Shown: positions 1-9,088 of the stretch, in pieces
How the letters are laid out: each line of letters starts with the position of its first letter
Numbering within the stretch: the first letter of the stretch is position 1
Source of the DNA: Sipunculus nudus
Lineage: Eukaryota > Annelida > Sipuncula > Golfingiida > Sipunculidae
Reading direction: 5' to 3'
Assembly: GCA_026874595.1 (NCBI GenBank)
Contig: CM049318.1
Span: 25,694,956-25,758,955 of the forward strand
DNA length: 64,000 nucleotides
The notes under the pieces: generated by a model
What the model was told of the DNA's origin: nothing
Databases searched by the model: none
What the model saw: the letters and a program-made list of their open reading frames with translations, nothing else
Position numbers and translations under genes: made by a program

Positions 1-67
1 AAGTTTTCAACATTTTACCAGGCTTTGGAAGAGCTTAAACAGAACATTTTTATTTCTTTCTTTCTAG

Positions 68-86
68 AGACAGACAAGGACCACAG
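68..86 (+). CDS. possible 19-nt microexon upstream of the first TSP1 exon
   Basis: A pyrimidine-rich tract ending in CTAG is followed by 19 nt and a strong donor (CAG|GTAAGT). If it begins in phase 0 it ends in phase 1, which is what the next exon at 318 requires. It would encode about six polar residues (RQTRTT plus one base). It could equally be the 3' part of a longer exon whose start lies further upstream, or a chance match. The donor is the convincing part; the acceptor is uncertain. Confidence 0.25.
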
Positions 87-317
87 GTAAGTGCAGTTTT
101 ATCAATTGATAACAGGAAAGTTTGTGTATGATGTCTTAACCTGCATAAATGAATGTGTGACTAAAGTAAGTAAGGTACATAATTGCAAATGTTAACTATC
201 TATAATTTGTTGTCCATGTGATTTCGGGAATAAGCTAACAGAGAATCGCCAGTTTTCTCTTTATGAAATTCTTCTAGCTCATTCTCAACAACTCATTATT
301 CGTATCTGCTTTTACAG

Positions 318-437
318 AAATCTTTTGGAATCATTGGCGCCCGTGCTATGGCGAAGATTTCCGAAGACGTGTTGGATATTGTCATCACGGTTGCGATAGG
401 CCGTTGATAGAAGAAAGAGAACCATGTCCATTTTCAT
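318..437 (+). CDS. TSP1-like module exon (module 1 of the TSP1/MAM gene)
   Basis: This 120-nt exon has an acceptor TTTTACAG and a donor T|GTAAGT, and is phase 1 at both ends. The translation carries the TSP1 opening WNHW (WxxW) followed by RPCYGEDFRRR and cysteine spacing ending PCPFSC. In TSP1 modules the Trp and Arg side chains stack into a ladder, WxxW tryptophans are C-mannosylation sites, and six cysteines form three disulfides. This copy is short, with about five cysteines, and lacks the usual CxxTCxxG fucosylation motif, so it is a divergent module. The last base (T) joins GC at 1167 to make the Cys codon that opens the MAM domain, which links the two exons. The protein should be secreted or a membrane ectodomain. 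Fairly sure of the exon, less sure of the family name. Confidence 0.7.
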
Positions 438-1166
438 GTAAGTATAAAAAAAAATATTCCATGAGTAGGCGTTTATTATGGTCACATTTCATGCAGATAA
501 AATTGTTTTCTTCTAAAGCCGATTTAAATTACCTGAATATTACATTGACCTATTTGCTACCAAATCGCTTCATGTTTATGACTCGACCCCTATTTGAGGG
601 CAGTAATGGGAATATGATTTTATCTAAAGTTATGGATTTATTTTCAGCTCACTTCCTCTGTTCGACTACGACTTGTTATAGTTTCTGACTCTTTGAAAAT
701 TGAATTGAATTGGTATTGACTTTGATTCAACTGCATGCAACGCCACTTCTCTTTCTTTTTTACCTAAATCAGGATAATAACATAATACAGTGAATGTCCC
801 TGCCATTAGCTACCTGCATTGCTACAGTATTAGTATTTTCAGATTGCTTTTTCAACTTACATTAAGAATCCGAACTCATCATTATTGTTTTGTCAAAAAA
901 ATCTTGACTCTTACACATTTATTATTAGATGCTCTGCAAATAGAGAAACTGCTGTGCTGGGTGTTGGGTTTTCTTGTACAGAAGTATACAATCAAACTAA
1001 TTGATTTCGCCAAGAACGCCATATTGGCGAGCGTGGATCCCGATTTATTAAAATTATTCCTAAGATTGATAATAGCAAAAAGCATAATGTGATCTTATAT
1101 CAAACCTGGTAGTAGAGATTTTTGTCCGTGGCCATTGAATATAAGATGACAATTTGTACTATTTAG
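438..1166 (+). other. intron, no recognisable content
   Basis: AT-rich sequence between the first TSP1 exon and the first MAM exon. Short open frames here show no family similarity and no matching splice phases. I see no repeat or RNA gene. Confidence 0.6.
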
Positions 1167-1313
1167 GCAGTGCGATACTAAACTGTGATGTAGTAGGATT
1201 TGGCTGCGACGAAATTGTTTCACTGGGAATCGGCGATCACTCTTGGACAGTGCATTTTGGTAAATCAGATACAGCTGGAACCGGACAGACCGATCAAACA
1301 GGAAACATATTAA
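1167..1313 (+). CDS. MAM domain 1, first exon
   Basis: This 147-nt exon is phase 1 at both ends (acceptor TATTTAG, donor A|GTATGT). The encoded segment has the MAM start pattern: a cysteine strand (ILNCDVVGFGCDE), then a tryptophan strand (HSWTVHFGKSDTAGTGQTDQT), equivalent to the C-F-E-C...W.....GTGP..D.T pattern of the family. MAM domains are jelly-roll beta-sandwich adhesion modules found in meprins, receptor phosphatases and neuropilins. The last base A joins AA at 1605 to give Lys, continuing into the expected aromatic strand (YYFQAEA). The domain continues at 1605-1798 and 3169-3318. Confidence 0.8.
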
Positions 1314-1604
1314 GTATGTATATGTAAACATTTTATTCATCCGAAGTATTCATGGAAAGGTTGTGCGGGTTTGATAGGATGAAAAATTGTTCCAAAGTAA
1401 TACACCACAACGTGACTCCGGGTTTACAACTTTTCTGTTTGAATTTGTTTAATCCTGTTTTACTGACTATTATCTTCATCTTTAAATTATACACCCAAGC
1501 ACGAGGTTCAGGCTATTCTGCACTATGTCTTTTACCTGTTTATACTCAAAGTCTCAACTTTGCGCGATTCTGGGGTTTTTACTTTGTGCTATTCTGCTTT
1601 TCAG

Positions 1605-1798
1605 AATATTATTTTCAAGCAGAAGCAAACGATACAGACAAGCCCGGGGATCAAGCAGTAATGAGGAAAAAGAAATTCATGGGAATAAATTCAATTATTG
1701 TCTAACATTTCGTTACCTGATGAACGGTGACCATATCGGAAGACTTCTTGTGAAATGGAACACTACGACACGTGTTGAAACTATCTTCGAATTAACAG
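1605..1798 (+). CDS. MAM domain 1, middle exon, with an apparent 1-nt frameshift
   Basis: The acceptor is TTTTCAG and the donor G|GTAACA. The exon begins in one frame (YYFQAEANDTDKPGDQA, the MAM strand before the conserved Pro/Gly turn) and ends in another (NYCLTFRYLMNGDHIGRLLV, the conserved C-L-x-F-x-Y-x-M-x-G-x-x-I-G block). Its length is 194 nt. A symmetric phase-1 exon needs 3n, and one more base gives 195. The switch falls near the A-rich run about 1664-1673, so a single missing A there is the simplest explanation. That is either a true null or pseudogene mutation or a homopolymer assembly error. Domain identity is clear in both halves. Confidence 0.75.
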
Positions 1799-1956
1799 GT
1801 AACAGATCAAATCTATTGCTATGTGTCATAGAAGGAACTTTTACGGAAAATATAAACTATAGAATAAATTGTAGAACGAAGTATAGAACTGTTCATAGCT
1901 TTGTGTTAAATATATATATAAAATGTGGTATGGCCCATGTAAGTCTGTAGTTGAAG

Positions 1957-2673
1957 CGAAGGTTAGGATAAACAGTGACACCTTTTAGATAGACTAACTA
2001 GTTTATTAACACACGAGCTTTCGAAGCACACAGGCTTCTTTGTCAGGTGGAAATGAAGTGGAAACGTGTAGAGAGATGTTATATGATGGAACGAAAATGC
2101 ATAGAGACCATAATGCCAGAAACAGTGTGTTTACATTCTGAATGGATATTTAGTAATATTAAAACCATGATGCCCTGGGTGGGCGGGGAACAGTGAGTAC
2201 ACATCGCCTAACTCGGGAATTCCACGAAACTGAATGAAGGTCAACGTCATCTATATTATGACCTCACGTCGAAGGGTCGCCTGGTCCAAAGTGCGGCCCT
2301 CCGTTGTACAGCCTGCCATTTCCAATAGTAGTCTCAACCGAGTCGCCTGTCGAATGCCAAAATCGGTCCGATTAATCGGTCGATGTGTGCCGCGAGCCGG
2401 ATACCCAACCCTACTCCCTATGCGAAGGAGGGGGAGGTACGATTTCCCACTGCTCTGTCCGGCCCAGGAGTTGTCTCTCCCGTCCCGACCATCGGACCCG
2501 TAAGATGTTGCATGCTAGGCCACCGGTATCCAAAGGAAAAAAATAAACATAAACGTAAGTAACATAATAAAGCTAAATTAAGAAAAATTAAAACAAGTGA
2601 TGATAATGCAAAAAAAAAAAATTGTAAAAGATATAAACAAAATAGCAAACATAGTACTGATAACAAGAATAGT

Positions 2674-2708
<35 letters not shown>

Positions 2709-3054
2709 CAGGCGACACGGTTAGGGACTACTATTGGAAACTGAGGACCGCACTTTGGACCAGGCGACCCTTCGACGTGAAGTAATAACTCGGTTTCGCG
2801 GAATTCCCGAAGGAGGCGATGTGTACTCACTGTCGCCCGCTCACCCAGGGCATCATGGTTATAATATTACTTAATATTAAATCAGCATGTAAACACACTG
2901 TTTCTGGCATTATGGACTCTATACATTGTCGTTCCATCATATAACATCTCTCTACATGTTCCAACTTAATTACCACCTGACGAAGCAGCCTCGAAAGCTC
3001 GTGTGTTAATAAACTAGTTAGTCTATCTAAAAGGCGTCATTGTTTATCTTAACC

Positions 3055-3058
<4 letters not shown>
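1957..3058. mobile_element. foldback-type element with about 350-400-bp inverted arms, inside a MAM intron
   Basis: Left arm about 1957-2355 and right arm about 2707-3058 are reverse complements with scattered differences. Examples are GATAAACAGTGACACC against GGCGTCATTGTTTATC at the outer tips, and GTCGAAGGGTCGCCTGG against CCAGGCGACCCTTCGAC further in. The loop of about 350 bp contains an (AAT)n tract and no coding match. The right end runs into a (TA)n array, so target-site duplications cannot be read. It lies in the intron between MAM exons 2 and 3. Likely a non-autonomous foldback or hairpin transposon. Confidence 0.75.
2678..2705. repeat. (AAT)n microsatellite
   Basis: About nine AAT/ATA trinucleotide units in the loop of the foldback element. 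Confidence 0.9.

Positions 3059-3101
<43 letters not shown>
3057..3101. repeat. (TA)n microsatellite
   Basis: Pure TA dinucleotides directly at the right end of the foldback element, followed by a short degenerate TGTATATATG tail. Confidence 0.95.
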
Positions 3102-3109
<8 letters not shown>

Positions 3110-3168
3110 GCATTTATTTGTTAAATGAAATATATGCGGTTTAAAAGGGTTCTTACTTTTGTCGACAG

Positions 3169-3318
3169 GCCATCAAGGCATTGATTGGTACAACCAGGAA
3201 GTGAATTTTACTATGGCCAGTCCTCCATTCTCTGTGTTGTTCGTGGCCATACGTGGGAATGGAAACAGAGGAGATATCAATCTGAATAATGTAACTATCT
3301 CAAATGGAGACTGTGGAG
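3169..3318 (+). CDS. MAM domain 1, last exon
   Basis: This 150-nt exon is phase 1 at both ends (acceptor TCGACAG, donor G|GTATAA). It encodes the C-terminal half of a MAM domain: an opening W strand (HQGIDWYNQEVNF), the PPFSVLFVAIRGNG strand, then RGDINLNNVTISNGDC, matching the family pattern G-x-x-GDIALDDI...C. The preceding donor base G (1798) joins GC to make Gly, giving ELTG-HQGIDW, the usual spacing. The RGD tripeptide is part of the normal MAM strand and need not be an integrin site. Confidence 0.85.
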
Positions 3319-4148
3319 GTATAATTTATTGTAGTACGCACAAACACGAACACCTCCACACATATACTGAATGTAAACACATTAGGCTTAGTGGCAATGG
3401 CACGAGGTAGTTTTCTTACTCAAGAAGGAAAGGAAGTGAAATATTTTTCATTCAAGCGTTTGTAAGCAGAGCCTTGGGTCACTGAATAGTGACTTTCCGG
3501 CATAGCAGTCTTTGCAACTCACCGTGGGTGAATTCTGCATCGTGTATTTGATTCATCTGTTTCTGATGTCTCATATCTCTGATCCTTTCTTACTCTCTCG
3601 CCTAGGGGTTACAGGTTCTATTTTCCTTACCACACTTCGCCTGTTCTATCAAAGCGGATCGAATTTATGCTGTATGATAGTGAGACAACTGGCCATGGAT
3701 GGCGACACGAAAATAATCATATGCATTGTAGGCAAGAACAAAAGGGTGTTTCCTGAGATAAAAAAAAAAAATTATCCAGTTCTCCTTCAATTACTGCTTA
3801 TTTTCTTTTCAGGGAGCTCCTGAGTCGCATTGTAAAATCGAATTACAGAAATAATTGAATGAAGATTGAATAAGTGCGAGCTATGTTTACCTACTTTTTG
3901 CTGCCACTGTCTTGTCTATAATTGTTTTACTATGGTTAAGTGTCCCTATATTTATGCCCAATATAGGTCACTGTGGCAATTGTCTTAGTATTGTGTCAGA
4001 TCATGCCAAGCTTCAAGCACCATATGTCATCTGGTTTTAAACAATACAATTTGTTACCGTTATAACTTTATATATTTGAATATGGAATTCTGATAAACAC
4101 TATACTCTTAATATGAATCTGTGTTCTGTTTCTTGACTAATTTTGTAG

Positions 4149-4295
4149 AACTTACCTGGACGGCGTGGGGACAATGCAGTTCTACGTGTGAAGGGCAAAA
4201 ATCAAGACAAATGTCCCGTGGAGACGGTAGAATTATAACACAGACCAAGCCGTGCGGTCAAATCAATTGCAACGTTCCAGTCATCTTTATCCAGG
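4149..4295 (+). CDS. TSP1 module exon (duplicated block, exon 1, copy A)
   Basis: This 147-nt exon is phase 1 at both ends (acceptor TTTTGTAG, donor G|GTAAAT). It encodes ELTWTAWGQCSSTCEG: the WxxW C-mannosylation motif and the CSSTCEG sequence that fits the POFUT2 O-fucosylation pattern CxxS/TCxxG. It then has an Arg strand (SRQMSRGDG), a PCGQINC ending and a hydrophobic linker (VPVIFIQG). It contains an RGD tripeptide whose exposure is unknown. It differs from copy B only by a synonymous Glu codon change at its start. Confidence 0.88.
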
Positions 4296-4482
4296 GTAAA
4301 TTTATTCTCAACCCAGTACCAATTTTTAATTCAATATTGTATCATATGAAGTATGTTAATCTTATGTAGCAAGCGTTACAACGGTGAGTAGTAGATGGGT
4401 TATAAGCTAGTAAACTGCAGAGCAGAAATTATGGATAAGTGCCAATGTATAAAAAAATAAAAATAAATATGTTACATTTTAG

Positions 4483-4587
4483 ATAACCAAGGAACTTGGA
4501 TTCGCTGTTCTGCAACTTGTGGTTTGGGCATGCAAAGACATACCGCCACACGAGAGACAAGGCTATGTATTTTGAAGGCTTGTCCTG
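4483..4587 (+). CDS. short TSP1-like exon (duplicated block, exon 2, copy A)
   Basis: This 105-nt exon is phase 1 at both ends (acceptor TTTTAG, donor G|GTAAGC). The translation opens GTWIRCSATCGLGMQRH: one Trp, the CSATCGLG O-fucosylation pattern, then a short Arg/Thr strand and a CILKACP ending. At 35 residues it is shorter than a normal TSP1 module (50-60) and lacks the WxxW pair, so it may be a half module that packs onto its neighbour. The intron from the previous exon is only 187 bp. Confidence 0.8.
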
Positions 4588-4723
4588 GTAAGCTTACACA
4601 TTTTACTGAAATGTTAGTCAGATAATCATTCATTAATATCCATTTAGTAGTCTGACGTCACTATTGAGACGTAACTATGCTGCTTATTATCAAAGTGGGC
4701 AATTACATAGAGGGTTCGGAAAT

Positions 4724-4793
4724 CTGCTGTAGCCCAGTAGCTTGAGCAAACGACCTCCAATCGGAAGGTCATTGGTTCTATTCCTATCGGCAG
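4724..4793 (+). repeat. tRNA-like sequence, probable tRNA-derived SINE head (copy A)
   Basis: This 70-nt stretch has a pol III A-box-like motif (TAGCCCAGTAGCTTGAGC) and a B-box region GGTTCTATTCC, one change from the consensus GGTTCGATTCC that copy B keeps. The ends CTGCTGT and CGGCAG can pair over six positions like an acceptor stem. The anticodon arm is irregular with no U33, so I do not call it a functional tRNA gene. Confidence 0.45.
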
Positions 4794-5109
4794 TGTATTC
4801 ATGTTTAATTTTTCCATACAATGAACCAGCATGGTTATTGTTACAGCTCTCTTTATAATATATGCCTCAAACCATTTAAGGCCACCAGTTCACCCTGCTT
4901 CATGTTTCGACAAGTAGACAGCAGCACTCTGACGTTTCTACTGTGCAGTCACTTTGCTGGTTTCTTTAAGTGTGCATAGCAAGGTGGTAGGGAATCTGTT
5001 TTAACTGAGTGGCTTGAGCAAAATACCGATACACCGACAAGAGCTGACCTGAGCATTTCTTTGTTATATAAAATTAACAGGACTCTCATGCCCACAAAAA
5101 GCAAAAAAG

Positions 5110-5285
5110 TGACAACTAAAGAATGTACCTGTTGAAATCCCGCAAACTGCCCTGTACCCTAAAATGCCTTACAAAGTCAATTATATACCAAGCGACAGTG
5201 AAACCTTATTCAGAAATGCAGTCAAAATACACAAATCATTAAATACATATGGGAATTTTCTCCATAATCTGAGTTTATTTAACTG
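5110..5285 (+). pseudogene. Penelope-type GIY-YIG relic, internally deleted (copy A)
   Basis: Same relic as at 14363-14625 in copy B, but 79 bp shorter. The region holding the Y-V core strand and the following helix is missing, so CCAAGCGACAGT runs straight into GAAACCTTATTCAG. Only the short LTKSIIYQA strand and the tail remain. Non-functional. Confidence 0.5.
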
Positions 5286-7260
5286 TTTCATTTGATCCAT
5301 TGATTATGAAAATTGATGATTTGTGCTGAAACAACGAGTATCTGGGAAATAGCCCTTTCATCGGGTTTTGCCTTGTGCATGAATAAAACTAAAACTACTT
5401 GTATACAGGTATTTGAAATACAAACAAATATAATGCTGGTGGGTTTCATTTGAAAGATTTGTCCATAAAATTCTTTCTGTTTGATAAAAAAATAATAAAT
5501 TTAGATTTGTGCGTACTTCTTCATAAAAAAATATATTTTTTTCTTTCTGATTTTGATTTTTTATTATGTCTGATTTTAGACTAATGCATGTTTGCAGTGA
5601 TAACCAGGGAGTTTTCAAGTAATGGTCTTTTGCATTGAACCCTTCAACCTTACAATTATCATCCAAATCCTGATGAAAATTTCCATTAAGTGTAGTCTAG
5701 TCATTTTAGTCATTATTTATTTAGTAGTTTCTGTATATATGTGAGAAATCCGCCAGTTCTAATTAATCTTATCACAGCATATATAAAGTAACTGCTCAAG
5801 TTTCCAACCAGTTCGTGAAGAAATTATATATTTTTTTATACCATAATCAAAGTAACTTTGTTACCTGCATGCTGTGATTTTTACATATAATTATATAATT
5901 TTCGTTTACTGTAGACTGCAGTGATCATGTGACTTTTCTTTCTAAATGATTCTTACTTTTGTGGCCATTCGCGTGTTTTTTTTATTCATAGTATACAACA
6001 AGGTAAGATACTTTCAGCATATTATATGCTTAGATTGAATGTTGATTACATTGAACAAAACAAATGGGTAAACTCAATTGAGTGTTATATGTAGTGGAAG
6101 TAATTAAAAGTTTCTGCCATTTTACCAGTTTTTTTCAAAATTTCGGGACAGGAATATAATCAGGAGTTTCTCTAATGTTACTGATAATAAGAAAATATAT
6201 GGATATATCTGAATCCGCGAAAACGGTTCTATTGTCAACAAGATAATTTACTAAGGTGGAGGTATATGCACTGTACTGATTTCCGTTCTATAGTACAAAA
6301 TGCTTTGGACACTACAGTAACTTTACTGTGGTTTTTATTTTGCAATGATTTATACAGTCAATAGACTTGTTCAAAATGACCCCCATCTTATTTATAGCTT
6401 CTCTTATTTTTATAGGATTGAATTTTTGGCGAAAGAGTAAATTTCCTAGCATTCACCTTTGTTACTGCTGTTGATAAAATAAACAGAAATATCACAGATC
6501 TGTTATGTAATACATTTAGATTCATAGCCCATAATTAAAAATGGATACAACGTTGTGTAGTGTGCAATATTTTAGGAACTGCCGCACATTTTCTTTATTT
6601 TTCTTTCACATCTGGTAAAATTTGAGTAATTTTGATTGGATCTGTGAATTGGAAAACAAATCAATTTTTCATTCTGTCTCTGCGACATGTTTGTTCTAAG
6701 GACACGTTTCTACAAACAGAACGCTTAAATATTTTCATTAGAACGCACTCTTGTCTTAGGGTAATGCACAGAGTACCTCATATAGATCAGGCCTGTGTGC
6801 TTAATTATGATTTGACTAATTCATGCACCATGAGTGCTCATCAATCTTTCTTATTTTTTTCATCATTAAACTTGCCACTAAACTTTTATGTTAATAAAAG
6901 AATGGCAAATTTCTTAACTAAAAGTGAATTTAATAGAGTAATTTAGAAAACAATTTGAATCAATATTATTCCCAACACACTGAATAAGGAATGAAATTTC
7001 ATATAAATTCCTTAATTTTAATTTCATTAGAATTTAAAACACTAGATTGAAACTCTAAAAATGTTTTGACCAACGATGCCCATCCTGATAAAAGGAAAAC
7101 CCGAAACTGCCTTTAAAGTGAGTGAATAAATGAAAATATTATAGTATTAGTCCACTAAGTTGATCAGAAAACTGGATAATATCTATGAGCTTTTTTAACC
7201 CGAAGTGGCTGTATAGAAAGAGCACAGATCCATATACACTTATAAAAAATTGATTAACAA

Positions 7261-7262
<2 letters not shown>

Positions 7263-7304
<42 letters not shown>
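7263..7304. repeat. (TA)n microsatellite
   Basis: Pure TA run; its copy-B counterpart at 16595 is slightly shorter. Confidence 0.95.
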
Positions 7305-7307
<3 letters not shown>

Positions 7308-7649
7308 GGTAAAGAGTAAAATTGACGCTTTTAGATACACTAACTCGTTAATGAATATGCTTGTCTATCTCAACCATCGACCTTCCTGAAAAAGTTACAA
7401 ACAAAATTCAGTGGTGTTGCGCTAGTTTTCATTCATGATACGCAAAGGTAATTCCTGCAGCTTTGCAGAAAAAAATAGGTGCAGACTCGGATATTATTCA
7501 GCAATCTTCTTACTTTGAGTGTCATGCAAATTTAAGGAATGACTCGTTTCATGCAAATGACCTTTACTTCAAACTTTGGCTGGGTTTAATTGCAAACATT
7601 CATTTTCTACACAAATACCAAAGGTCACAAATTAACCCAAAAATATCAA

Positions 7650-7651
<2 letters not shown>

Positions 7652-7702
<51 letters not shown>
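7652..7702. repeat. (TA)n microsatellite
   Basis: Pure TA run of about 50 bp. In copy B it is about 30 bp, which accounts for most of the change in offset between the two duplicates here. Confidence 0.95.
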
Positions 7703-7703
<1 letters not shown>

Positions 7704-8956
7704 CTATTTTGCTGAAGAATTAACCATAAATATAAAATATGCTATTTTGTTGGTGTTACAGATTTTATGAACACGTCTTCAAAAGAAAATCAAAATAGGA
7801 ATTAAATGGTGTTTATTCCTTAAGCATATGATCAGTAGCTATAGTATATTTTGTAACTATATGTCGTGCTTCCGCTTTCCTTTCGCGCGTATTCAGAACT
7901 TCTTTGCTCGTTGTCGGTTACGTTAGTCACAAGGAGTAAGAAGTCCTAATATGGATATTCACAAACATGTTAGCCACTATCAAACCCGGAAATTCGTGTT
8001 CCGCGGTAGAGTTGACCGGAAACATTCCATATTGAGTGACTACATGGCAGCGATGATCTTTATATCCACAACTGGTATGAAACTTGAAACCTGAATAAAG
8101 TTCGAATTTAAGTCCCCGCATAGATTGATATATCTTCTTTCTGTTAAGAAATTTAGAGGTTTGTTAAATTGATACATTATTATAATAATCATGAATTATT
8201 ATAATACGACGTTATAGTCATAAGATTTGGGTGCAAACGACCTATAACCGACTTTGCCGATGACGTCACTTCCTCGTGGTAATTTAGATGGTAGCTTGGG
8301 GCCAGTTTTTACAATATATCGTGGCATTTAATCCTTGCAAGCTGATAGTCGCACGTTGATTAATCTCAACATTTAAGTGACAGAGGACGTTGCATTATAG
8401 CGAGGAAAGCGGGTGACACTGTACTGCTAAAATGAAGTATACCAGTTGACAAAACATGCAGCTCTGCACAAACTGTTGAGTTCATATATTCATAAATGCA
8501 TACGACGCCGTCAAATAAAATATATGGCCATATATTATAAGTTCGATATAAGCTACATGTTCAGAACTAAGGATTGTTTAAATTAATTGGTTGCAGCATT
8601 TTCAAAAATTGTACTCAATCATACATATGTATATGTACATATTAATTTAACACAAATGAGATTCTTAAAATAACAATTGTACTCATTGTATCTAAGACTG
8701 CTTTTTAATGAAATAATCCTTCTTTATAAATATCTAATTGGTTTGTTATAAAGTAAGCCGAATATGCGAAAAACTATCATCCACATGTCATCAAGGGTTC
8801 CGCAGTTCGCATTATTTCACAAAAAAGAAAGTGTCCAGTATAAATCTCATGAACTAAATTACACTTTAAAATTTTCCGTTTAACAGAAAGCAATATTATT
8901 TTCCCCTTTTGTGGAAGTAAATGGATTTATTGTTGCATTTTGAAACGCTCTTACAG

Positions 8957-9088
8957 GAAATTGGAATCTTTGGGGATCCTGGAGTCCCTGTTCAACTCAG
9001 AGATGTATGCAGTGGCGATCCAGAACTTGTAAAGATGAATTCTGCACAGGGTTTTTTACAAATATCCGGAATTGCACTGAATGTCCAG
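8957..9088 (+). CDS. TSP1 module exon (duplicated block, exon 3, copy A)
   Basis: This 132-nt exon is phase 1 at both ends (acceptor TCTTACAG, donor G|GTGATT). It encodes GNWNLWGSWSPCSTQRC, the canonical triple-Trp start W..WG.WSPC, then an Arg strand (MQWRSRTC) and closing cysteines (NCTECP). N-x-T/S sites (NCT) offer possible N-glycosylation. The O-fucosylation motif is absent (CSTQRC). Copy B has Ile in place of the Arg just before the second cysteine. Confidence 0.88.

Larger units (their letters stand above)
4588..8956 (+). other. large intron in copy A
   Basis: 4.4 kb between two TSP1 exons. Apart from the tRNA-like sequence, the Penelope relic and two (TA)n arrays, it is AT-rich sequence in which I recognise nothing. 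Open frames here (for example 6632-6946) have no family signature and change between the two copies without codon constraint. Confidence 0.6.

Noticed and set aside
2970-3040. Calling a hammerhead ribozyme as a feature
   Set aside because: Only part of the core is visible; stem III and the cleavage site do not fit. Kept as a low-interest finding.
4724-4793. Functional tRNA gene
   Set aside because: A and B boxes are present but the anticodon arm is irregular and no U33 fits; best explained as SINE-derived.
7463-7723. Frames rich in IYIYIY at several (TA)n arrays
   Set aside because: Translation of TA microsatellites; no conserved flanking sequence.
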